Shown here: positions 44,251-54,000 of the stretch, piece after piece
Numbering within the stretch: the stretch's first letter is position 1
Layout of the letters: the number at the start of each line of letters is the position of its first letter
Notes under the pieces: generated by a model
What the model was told of the DNA's origin: nothing
Database searches by the model: none
The model's input: the letters and a program-made list of their open reading frames with translations, nothing else
Source of the DNA: Limanda limanda
Taxonomy: Eukaryota > Chordata > Actinopteri > Pleuronectiformes > Pleuronectidae
DNA length: 64,000 nt
Assembly: GCF_963576545.1 (NCBI RefSeq)
Contig: NC_083642.1
Coordinates: 3,624,688 to 3,688,687, forward strand
Reading direction: 5' to 3'
Program-made: the position numbers and the translations under genes

Positions 44251-47200
44251 GTCTGTGTGCACCTGTCTCACCTAACTACATCCGTCTCACCTGACTACAC
44301 CTGTCTCCCCTAACTACACCTGTCTCACCTGACTACACCTGTCTCCCCTAACTACACCTGTCTCACCTGACTACACCTGTCTCACCTGTCTCGCCTGACT
44401 ACTCCTGTCTCACCTAACTACTCCTGTCTCACCTAACTACTCCTGTCTCACCTAACTACTCCTGTCTCACCTAACTACACCTGTCTCAACTTACTACTCC
44501 TGTCTCACCTATAAATACCTGTCTCACCTAACTACTCCTATCTCACCTAACTACTCCTGTCTCACCTAACTACTCCTGTCTCACCTGTCTACACCTGTCT
44601 CACCTAACTACTCCTGTCTCACCTGTCTACTCCTGTCTCACCTAACTACTCCTGTCTCACCTGTCTACACCTGTCTCACCTAACTACTCCTGTCTCACCT
44701 GACTACACCTGTCTCACCTAACTACACCTGTCTCACCTAACTACTCCTGTCTCACCTGTATATACCTGTCTCACCTAACTACTCCTGTATATACCTGTCT
44801 CACCTAACTACTCCTGTCTCACCTGACTGCACCTGTCTCACCTAACTACTCCTGTCTCACCTGCCTACACCTGTCTCACCTTACTAAACCCGTCTCACCT
44901 GTCTACACCTGTCTCACCTAACTACACCTGTCTCACTTGTCTAATTTCTTACCCGTCTAACCCCCCACCTGTCTGTCCTCAGGCTGGAGTCGTCCGATAA
45001 CGTGAACAAGCTCCTCCTGGTGGACTACACGGGGAACCGGCTGGTGGCGTGCGGCTCCATCTGGCAGGGGGTGTGTCAGTTCCTGCGCCTGGAGGATCTC
45101 TTCAAACTGGGCGAGCCGCATCACCGCAAGGAGCACTACCTGTCGGGGGCCAGGGAGGCCGATGGGATGGCAGGTGAGCCGGGTTCCTCACAGACTGGAT
45201 CCTCGTTATCAAACGTCAAATGATAAAATAGTCAGAGTTCGTTTTATGTAGAAAGATTCTTTGGATCTTCAGGCTGACGCACATCAGGTCTGTTGTATTC
45301 TCCTATAAAACACTTTGGTCACAGTGTTTTATAAATTAACTGAAACATTTCTAATTTACGAGGATTTAAATTGTATCGGCTAAAAGATTGAATGGAAGAT
45401 TAAAACGTAACGTCTGGTTAGAAACAAAGAGAAACACTGTGAGACACTGAAGAGAAGAAAGATGTTTGTTAAAGCCTCCGTGTCTCAGAGAGTTGAGACA
45501 CAAACTGAGAGAGACACCGTTTGCATGAGGCCTTCGTCCATTTGACACAAGTCTAATTTCATTTTTATGGCCTCATAATGAAGTTCCTCAGAAGAATAAA
45601 CACTGTTTGTTTCTAAAGTCGGAGGCTCCGGCTGCAGCTTCACCTCCGTCAGCTCCGATTTTCTGCTGATGTCAAGAAACAGAAGAATAAACAAAGCTGC
45701 AGCGTTTGGTTCCGACTCGTGAGAAGCTGCGGAAACGTGTCGACCTGCACTCGTCATTCATGTGTCAAAATATTTGACAGGTTTTTATGCAGGATCAGCT
45801 GCTGCACATTTTACTTTGAACAAAAACACTGAAGGATGATTGACGCCCGACAACGTCTCACTGAGCTGCTGGTGTGGAAGACGTCTGACGGATTCATTCC
45901 ACAGCTGGAGCCTTGATTTTTATAAAAAAAATCAAATCGATCAGCAATACGTTTTATAAAAGAATAATCTGTTAAATTTTGTAAAATATATTCGTGTTCT
46001 TTGAGTAAAACATAATCATGAAGAAGATATCTGAGGGTTTAACTGTTCAGTCATAATTTAAGAGTTATTGTGCTAATTATGGCATTCCACAGACGCATCC
46101 AAAACGTCACAATGATGTGATGTTTTATGTCCAAAGGGTCGAAGGTCGACTTCACTGTGACGTCATAATGTTCAGGATCAGATGAGGAGTTTGACGATAG
46201 TTGTGTTGATTCTAGTTTAATAAGTGACGTCACCACAGGATTTTTTAAATGGACTCAAACGGAGACCCATGAATTGAGAAATTGATTAATTTATTTGAAG
46301 ATCAGTAAAAATGTAGGCGGAGCAGGAAGGAGGATCATCCAGTCACTTGTGAACATCTGTGAACATCTGTCCTCTGCAGGTGTGGTTGTGGGAGAGGACG
46401 ACTGGACAGCCGACCCCAAGAGGAAGAAGCCGCTGAAGGGCGACAGCCGCCTGTTCATCGGCGCCGCCATCGATGGGAAGTCCGAGTACTTCCCCACGCT
46501 GTCCAGCAGGAAGCTGGTGGCGGACGAGGAGAGCGTGAAAATGTTCTCGCTGGTCTACCAGGACGAGTTTGTGTCGTCCCAGATCAAGATCCCGTCAGAC
46601 ACGCTGTCCCTCTACCCGGCCTTCGACATCTACTACGTCTACGGCTTCTCCAGCCGCACGTACGTCTACTTCCTGACGCTGCAGCTGGACACGCAGCTGA
46701 CGCAGATGGACGCCGGCGGAGAGAAGTTCTTCACCTCTAAGATCGTCCGAATGTGTTCCAACGACACTGAGTTCTACTCGTATGTGGAGTTTCCTCTGGG
46801 CTGCACCAAGGACGGCGTGGAGTACCGACTGGTCCAGGCCGCGTACAAGCAGAAGCCGGGGCGGCGGCTGGCCCAGGCGCTCGGCCTGTCGGAGGACGAC
46901 GACGTCCTGTTCGTTGTCTTTTCTCAGGTTAATCAACTTCTCTGTGACTTGTTGGGGGGCGGTACTTTAAGTGGGAGTGTCTTGCTCTGGGGCAACTTTG
47001 GGATTTGCACCAGCGCCGCTCACACTCTGTTCATCTTCTCAGGGTCAGAAGAATCGCTCGAACCCGCCCAGAGAAACCGTCCTCTGCCTGTTCACCCTCC
47101 ACAACATCAACCTGGCCATGAGGGAGAGGATCCGCTCCTGTTACCGGGGAGAGGGACGCCTCTCGTTACCGTGGTTACTCAACAAGGAGCTGCCCTGCAT

Positions 47201-50200
47201 CCACACGGTGAGTTAGCGTGTGGTGTGGTGGCTCCGTGCTGGTGACACCTAGTGGGCGGAGACATTATGTTTTCAGGTTTATTGTTATTGTCTAAATGTT
47301 GTGAACACGATATCTCACAAACACTGCAATGACATTTGTTCCAGTTTGGTTCAAACATTCCCTTTGACTCACAGATGAACTGATTACATTTTGACAGTCA
47401 AAGGTCAAAGGTCAAGGTGACTTCCTGCTTTTGTGAATGTTGATATGTTATAAAAACCTGGAGGGACTGACACTGAACTGGTGGAGGAATACAACCTCAG
47501 AATCTATAAGATTATTCCAGATTCATATCCATCCAATAATTTTTCTGAAAACATCATCAGGGACTATTAGAATTAAAAAAAATTAAATGAATAAAAGTGA
47601 CTGAGGCGAGAAATTAAAAATAATTTAAAATCAAATTCCAGCAGGTAAAAGAAACGGAAACGTCTTCTTCAGTTTTCTGTCCCTGTGTTTTCCCCTCAGT
47701 GGATCATGGTCTGGCCTGAGGCTTCCTCCAGGCTGCGACACACACAGACACACACAGACACACACACACACACACAGACACACATACACACATTCAGACA
47801 CACACGGACACAAACTCAGGGTGTCTGACAAATCTTTTCATTTGCATTGCTGTGTAAAGACAAAACATAACGCAACATGTGAAACCAAAAGGAGTGTGTG
47901 TGTGTGTGTGTGTGTGTGCGTGCATGTGTGTGTGTCTGCAGTGAGGTTATTTCAGGTTGGGAGGTAGATTTTCTTATTCATGGTGGTAATGGCCTGCAGT
48001 GGTAACCATGGTAACCAGGCAGGGAAACCCGCCAGGAGACGAGTTTCGGGGCCCACGCTCGGAGACGAGAGGGGGAGGGGAGGTTTGTTCCCAGCAACCA
48101 ATGAACCGGCCGACCGACTAATCAACCAACCAATCAGCATCAAGCTAATTACCCGTGTCACTGTAGTAGTGTGTGTGTGTGTGTGTCTTGAAGGCAAAGT
48201 AAAACACAGACAGGAGGAGGCGGGGCCTATGTCCAGACTGACCTCCTTCTTTTATCATAAACCGCGGGGTGTGTGTGTGTGTGTGTGTGTGTTGTCCTTC
48301 ATGTCCTCTCTGCTGCACACGCACACGCGCTCACACACACACCACACACACACACACACGCACACACACACACACACACACTTGTACATTAGTGAGGACC
48401 CTCAACGTGACGTCTGATTGAATTGAAACCTTTTTGTAAAACCAGCCGAAATAGAAGTGAAACGCTCGTCTGTTCAGTTTGTGTATTTGCACGTGATGAA
48501 CCATCATGATGACACAAGACTTTGATGCGTCCGCTTGAGCTCTAACTGTCCAACTGTCCTACGCTCCAGATTCAGATCACATAGAGGAAGGTAATAAAAC
48601 GGGTTTATAATATATAATGAAAATGAATAACTTGAATCTGCTGGTGTATGTGCACGAAGGTCACTCTCACATGCAAACGATTCAAGTGACGTGCTCAGAC
48701 TAGAGAGTGAACGTCCTCAGGGAGAGAAATAACTGAAACTATGAGGTCTGCCTGTCTGCATGTTCTGTAACAACATTATGGACCCGAACAGGAGCAGAAG
48801 GCTGATAGCAGCAAGTACCTCTGCATAGGGTTGCAAAATTCCGGGAATATTCAAAGTTGGAAACTTTCCATGGGAATTAACGGGAATATACAGGAATTAA
48901 CGGGAATTAACGGGAATATACGGGAATTAACAGGAATAAACTAGAAATGTTGTGGGTAATTTATACTTACTTTATTTACCTTGTCATATACAGACATAAA
49001 TATAAACATTTTGTTGTGTCATAGGCTGATTTGAGCCCTGAGGAAACTTTGGGCACTTGACTATATGCTTCTGCATCGTTGTGTCATTCTTAACATAGGT
49101 CTTTGCACAGTATTTGCAAATGTACACAGCCTTTCCTTCTACATTGGATGAGGTGAAATGTCTCCACACATGAGAGAGTGCACGTGGCATTGTTCTGTAG
49201 AATAAGATGAGAAAAAAGTTTGTAAAAAAACACTAATGCAATGCCAGAGATATAAATAATTAGCCAAACAGTTGGAATCGTCTGTAAACATATTTAACAA
49301 TTGATGGATAAATGAATGTAAATAGGCTAGATGAACAGATGAACAATCCTCAATCAGCATGCTAATATATTTTCCCAGTAATATCATTGAAACTTACCTG
49401 ACTAGTCCTGCACACTACAGCAGGCCTCAGTAGCCCTGCTGTAGAGTGAAGGATGCTGGGTGTTATCTGTGCATGTGATGGAAGAATGCACAGTGGAGGG
49501 TTGAAACTCAACGTTCCATACATCTTTAAAATAGTGTTTTGAATGATGTTTTTATTGCTCAGCGTTTAATTTGCATAGTTTTTTTTTTTTTCAAAATTCC
49601 CGAGCTTAATATTCCCGTGGAAAGTTTCCGGAAATTTACCGGAAACTTTCCGCCCCCTCTCCACACATCCAGTTATGAGAAATGCAAAAATAGAATCATT
49701 TCATTAAGATACTGGGGACATGTTAGAATATGGTGGGCCGCCACAGTCAAGATAATTAATGGGAAACAGTGAAAGTTCCTAGAACCTCTTCAAGAACCAG
49801 TGAAATCTTCTTCAGGTGCAACAGAATCTTCTGGAGAAGCAGATAAATGTTTCTGTGGCAGATGAGAGATTGAAAATGAAACCTGGGCTGTGATGTTGAG
49901 AAAGAAGTGACATGCTTAAAACATGTGAAACGCTTCTGGATCTCAGATGCTTTGGTTCTGTGATGTTTCACCAACTCGTCTCACTTTGAACATGAAGTGG
50001 AAGCCCCGCCCCCTGCTGCTCTGTTGTATAACTTCTGTTCTGTTTATAGAATCTCCCGGCCCGGCTGCTTTGGGTGTAGAACTGAACAAAGTGACCACTC
50101 TGCAGCTTCAGTTACTCTGAGGAGAGACAAAGCCAACGTACACACAGCGTCTTACTGGAACTATATTTATCCAGATTGAAACCTGAGCTCAGGATCAGCT

Positions 50201-50328
50201 GATCTGAGTCCTCGTAAATACAGTAAAACAAACCTTTCTGTGTGATTCAGAGTTTCCACCCTGTTCTGAAGCATCGAGGCCTAAACCCGCTAATGACAGG
50301 GTGTTAGCCAACCCCTGTGTGTGTGTGT

Positions 50329-50372
<44 letters not shown>

Positions 50373-51086
50373 CCTGTAATAAACCTGCCCCTCCCTGTTC
50401 TATACGCTCTCTTCACAGAAGCAGGAATCACTGAGACGTACCTGTCTCTCTGTGCTCAGACCCGGATGAAGTTTCTCCGTTCACACCTTCATGTGATTTG
50501 AATATCTCGTAGAAGATTAAACAATATTGTATCTAAGCCTGAAAATAATTTAAAATAATAAGTCGGACTCGTAGCCTGATGTTCAGACCAATCAGTGAGC
50601 TCCTGAGTTTTCGCTCTGCAGATGTTGCTGCTGATGTGAAAACGTTTGTTGACGTTGAAATTTTGACCAGATTTAAACCTCCTGAATGTTTTGTGGATTT
50701 GATTGGTCGTCAGTTTGTCCTTTAACATCCAGAGGCATTGTGGGTTTTAACTTCTACTGGAAACTGCAAATGAAAATGAAGGTTCCACACATGATAATGA
50801 ATCAGACTCAAGGATGAAAGGTCAAGGGTCAAGTTCACTATGACCTGATCCTCGCTGAAAGTCGGGTCTCTGGATCTTAATCCCTTTTCTTCTGTTTCCA
50901 CAGCCGAAGCAGATCGGAGACGATTTCTGTGGCCTGGTGTTGAACCAGCCGCTCGGAGGCCTCCGGGTCATCGAGGGTCACCCGCTGTACGAGGACCGCA
51001 CCGAGGGGATGGGCGCCGTGGCGGCCTACACCTACGGCGAGCACACGGTGGTGTTCGTGGGAACCCGGAGCGGACAGCTGAAGAAG
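43943..51086 (+). CDS. plxna3: plxna3, plexin A3, N-terminal part (signal peptide and most of the sema domain)
   Basis: Plexin A proteins are single-pass receptors for class 3 semaphorins, acting with neuropilins in axon guidance and vessel patterning. Five coding exons (308, 191, 548, 165 and 183 nt) join in phase to 465 codons. The chain opens with a Leu-rich signal peptide ([12 protein letters not shown]) and a Pro/Ala stretch, then sema-domain blocks: [123 protein letters not shown] and [16 protein letters not shown]. The last block and the LPCIHT junction are closer to PLXNA3 than to PLXNA1 from memory. The PSI, IPT, transmembrane and GAP domains lie beyond the window. Confidence 0.93.
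44251..44982 (+). repeat. 19-bp minisatellite forming nearly all of plxna3 intron 2
   Basis: About 35 tandem copies of a 19-bp unit ACCTGTCTCACCTAACTAC with variants CTGAC and CTGTC, from the donor to within about 45 bases of the acceptor. I saw no AG dinucleotide in the intron except at the 3' splice site. Confidence 0.93.
44983..45173 (+). CDS. plxna3: plxna3 coding exon 3
   Basis: 191 nt, [36 protein letters not shown] and [20 protein letters not shown]. Phase 2 to 1. Confidence 0.95.
45174..46379 (+). other. plxna3 intron 3 (1.2 kb)
   Basis: AT-rich intron with nothing recognised. Open frames on either strand show no known domains. Confidence 0.75.
46380..46927 (+). CDS. plxna3: plxna3 coding exon 4
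   Basis: 548 nt. It starts [20 protein letters not shown], longer than the human equivalent, then carries the conserved sema core from [19 protein letters not shown] to [11 protein letters not shown]. Confidence 0.96.
47043..47207 (+). CDS. plxna3: plxna3 coding exon 5
   Basis: 165 nt, [19 protein letters not shown], then [20 protein letters not shown] and ELPCIHT. Phase 0 on both sides. The preceding intron is only 115 nt. Confidence 0.96.
47280..47480. repeat. old dispersed repeat fragment with tandem AGGTCA
   Basis: TGTGAACACGATATCTCACA, then a diverged stretch, then CTGATTACATTTTGACAGTC and AAAGGTCAAAGGTCAAGGTG. I recognise this as a sequence type widespread in fish genomes. A shorter relative is at 50780-50855. 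Confidence 0.55.
48826..49655 (-). mobile_element. non-autonomous hAT transposon, copy 2
   Basis: 830 bp, about 90% similar by eye to copy 1. Flanks CCTCTGCA (48818-48825) and CCTCTCCA (49656-49663) form a target-site duplication with one mismatch. The right end has lost the terminal TA. It lies in plxna3 intron 5. Confidence 0.85.
48984..49190 (-). pseudogene. BED-type zinc-finger fragment of a hAT transposase
   Basis: A 68-codon open frame inside hAT copy 2 starting [20 protein letters not shown]. It has the BED pattern: aromatic W and F, then CKYC and HIVKC (Cys-X2-Cys ... His-X3-Cys). After [17 protein letters not shown] it runs towards a donor-like AAG|GTAAAT, so it is probably the first exon of the transposase of the parent element. 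The catalytic domain is absent, so this is a relic and not a host gene. Confidence 0.75.
50904..51086 (+). CDS. plxna3: plxna3 coding exon 6 (last one in the window)
   Basis: 183 nt, [19 protein letters not shown], then [19 protein letters not shown] and [13 protein letters not shown]. Donor GTAGGA. The following exon was not found up to 64000. Confidence 0.95.
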
Positions 51087-54000
51087 GTAGGAGCAAAGGA
51101 TGGAGTGAGGAGTGAGAGGAAATCACTGGTGGATTTGTTCACGCTGCAGTTTTTGTGTGATTGTGAGCAGAGAAGATTTTTCTGGCTGGAAGGTTTTTTG
51201 ATGCATGAATCTGTCTCTTTGCTTTCTGGTTTTTCTAAAGGAGAAAAGATTGAGAGAATATTGTCTCATTCAGGTTTAAATCAACGTTGCTCTTATGGTT
51301 TTTCTCTTGCTGAAGGAAGGAAAGTGGCTGAACAGTCGAGTGTAGAGATCTGACCTCGATGAACACCAGGGCTTTAGCTTGTTCTTTAATTTAACGATGC
51401 AGACTCAGACTCTCAGTGACTGGATGTTTTAATGGAAACTGGATCGTGTTCTGTTTGAAATGAGCAAAGAGCCTCAGGTGGTGATGGAGGACGGACAAAG
51501 TGCACAAGTCCTAAGTCCTGTGTCCTAATTCAGGGGCTGCACCCTCCAGACGACTCTGGACCTAAACTTAAACCGGTCCGCTCTCTCCTTTGCGTCACCA
51601 ACTCATCCCACTAACTTTAGCTCTGTCAGCGATGAACCCTGGGATGGTTCCCTCGTTGGGTTTGAAGGAGCTTCTGAAGGATGTGAACCCAGAACTGGGA
51701 CACAGCCTCACATCGGTCGTCTTCACACTTGACGTTTGTATTTTTGAGGAGCCAGTGAAGTGCAGTGTTGAAGTTGGTTTGAGTTTGACACGTGATTCTT
51801 TCAGTATAAATAAGATTTGACTGAACAGCTGACCAGTGGCTGGTTCTCGTTGGTTCTCCAGTTCAGGTTCTGTGTTCTGAGTCGAGCTTCACTGAGCTTT
51901 GAAGAAACAACAGGAGGGAAACAGCATCACTGATGATTCAGCTGGTTTTATCAATGTTCATGTGAATCTGACAGATGATAAGAAACTCGTCTGTGATCCG
52001 ACTGAATGTTCTTTTAAGTTTTGGTTTTATTGATCTTTGAGTCTCACTCAGATCTGCTGACATGTAAAACTCTGCAGCAGCTTCGTGTTTGTTTATGTTC
52101 AGACTCCGGCAGTGACTCCACATTAATAATAATCGTAATAAGCATGAGATAATATACATATCTGATAAATATTTCATTTCTTTTACATATTTTCTTTTGC
52201 TCGTGTTTTCCTCCATATGTGCTCAGCCTGCTCGGGGGTGCCTGCGGCTCTGTTGTTATTACTGTTATCTGAAGCTGAAAATAAGCCGAGTGCTGTTTTG
52301 AATTCATAACACAGCAAACACAATCTGTTCGTGTCGCGGGTTTTATTCACAGCCGGGACCGATGCACAGCAGAGAAGTGTAGGGCCTGATGTGACTGGAG
52401 TCTCTGCAGAGACCTTCTCGTCTGGTCTGGAGCCGCCGCCGTCTCGGCGCTGGCGAACAGACTCGGTTCACGTCTCCGCGAGCGAGAGAGTTATTCTCAG
52501 CGTCTGCTGCTGTCAGAGAAATGTCCCACTTAGCAGCGCGAGGTGTCTGTTTCCTGTCGTGGCGCCGCAGTCGCTGACAGAGTCGGCGTTTTCCTGCAGG
52601 ACAGACTCCGTCCTCTCTGGAGGATTTAAGACTCGCCCCTCCACCGTCTGGATGAAACAAACTCACACACGATAAAGAACGATGACGAGCTGACGAAGAG
52701 CAGGAGGAACATTTTCAGTCTGGAGCTGAAGAAGCTTTAATCGTCTCGTTCAGGAAACACGATCGTTTCTCGGAACATCAGCGTTTCAGCAGAATTCACC
52801 TCAGCATTTTAGTCCTTTTGTCTTGTAAAATGTATTTAAAAAAAGAAAAACCTTATCTGATCTCCAGAGGACGAACCCTCTTTATCTTATCGGCCTTTTC
52901 TCCATAGCGCCACATACAGGACAATAATACAGAACCTTCAAGTTCCAGATCTCAGTTTGTGCAGAGACAGTTACAATAGAACCTCATGAAGAATTTCCTA
53001 AACCTCTCAATGTTCCTAAGACCCATGAACAGAACCTCAATAGAACCATTTATTATGTCATCTCCAAAAGAATCTTCTTGAGACCCAGTAGAACCTCTGG
53101 AGAACATCGTGTATGGATTTCATATAAAGGTTGAATAACGTGTGATTCAGACTCTTAGACGAACCTGTCTGGATCCAGTTCTATAGAACCAGATCTTTAA
53201 GAACCTGTGATCAACAGATGTGTTTTTAATGTTAACGTGCCTGTGGTTCTTCAGTGAGGACCATTGTTCTTCATAGTCTCCCTCTGGCTCCTTCCTAACA
53301 GAAGGAAGCGTAACTTTTAGTTTGAACTGATTCTGCACGTCCACACTCAGACTCATTAATCTGCATCTTCAGTAGTCATTAAAAATAAAAGCTGCGTTTA
53401 CAACCCGCTCCTCTTCCTCCACATTTGACCGAACAATCATCTCCGTTTTCCAGCCTGTGAACGATGAATTTTAATTGCCTGGAAGCTAAAAATGGAGGCC
53501 GGCCGATGTGAATGGATCCTCTCGGCGTTCACCCGGCTCACCTCTCCTCCCACGCAGCTGCCGCTTTAATATTCATTCACACGGGGAGATGTTCCTCTGG
53601 AAGCTGACCTCCGAGTTGTGACGGGTGGAGAGAGGAGCGATGGGAGGGCGGGCGAGGGGGGGGGGGCGAGGGAGGGCGAGGGAGGATTAGCCGGAGGAGG
53701 CGTCTGTGTAGTGAACGGATCGGTGGAAATCGCTGGCTGTGGTTTTAGATGTTTGGCTCAGTGTGACTCGGAGTTGGCGGAGGACACTTTCTATGTTTAG
53801 TGAGGCCTCTTCCTCCCCCCTCTCCCTCCCCCTCCTCCCCCTCCTCCCCCTCCTCCTCCTCCTCCTCCTCCGCTCTCTGAGACCAGGAATACCAAACTGC
53901 CCGAGGCTCAGCTGAACATTTGTGTTGGAATCTTCTCTCAGTCGTTATCGTTTATTTCATAGTTTCACAAAAACTGAATTTCAACATCTGATTTAGATGA

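Larger units (their letters stand above)
47208..50903 (+). other. plxna3 intron 5 (3.7 kb)
   Basis: Holds an old dispersed-repeat fragment (47280-47480), TG/CA tracts (47716-47815, 47896-47930, 48168-48380, 50317-50371), hAT copy 2 and a second old repeat fragment (50780-50855). No coding exon seen. Confidence 0.75.

Noticed and set aside
44251..44982. CRISPR-like regular repeat array
   Set aside because: Units are contiguous 19-mers without unique spacers, in an intron of a vertebrate gene.
48984..49190. Host gene with a BED zinc finger
   Set aside because: Lies fully inside a hAT element with matching ends and is broken in the other copy.
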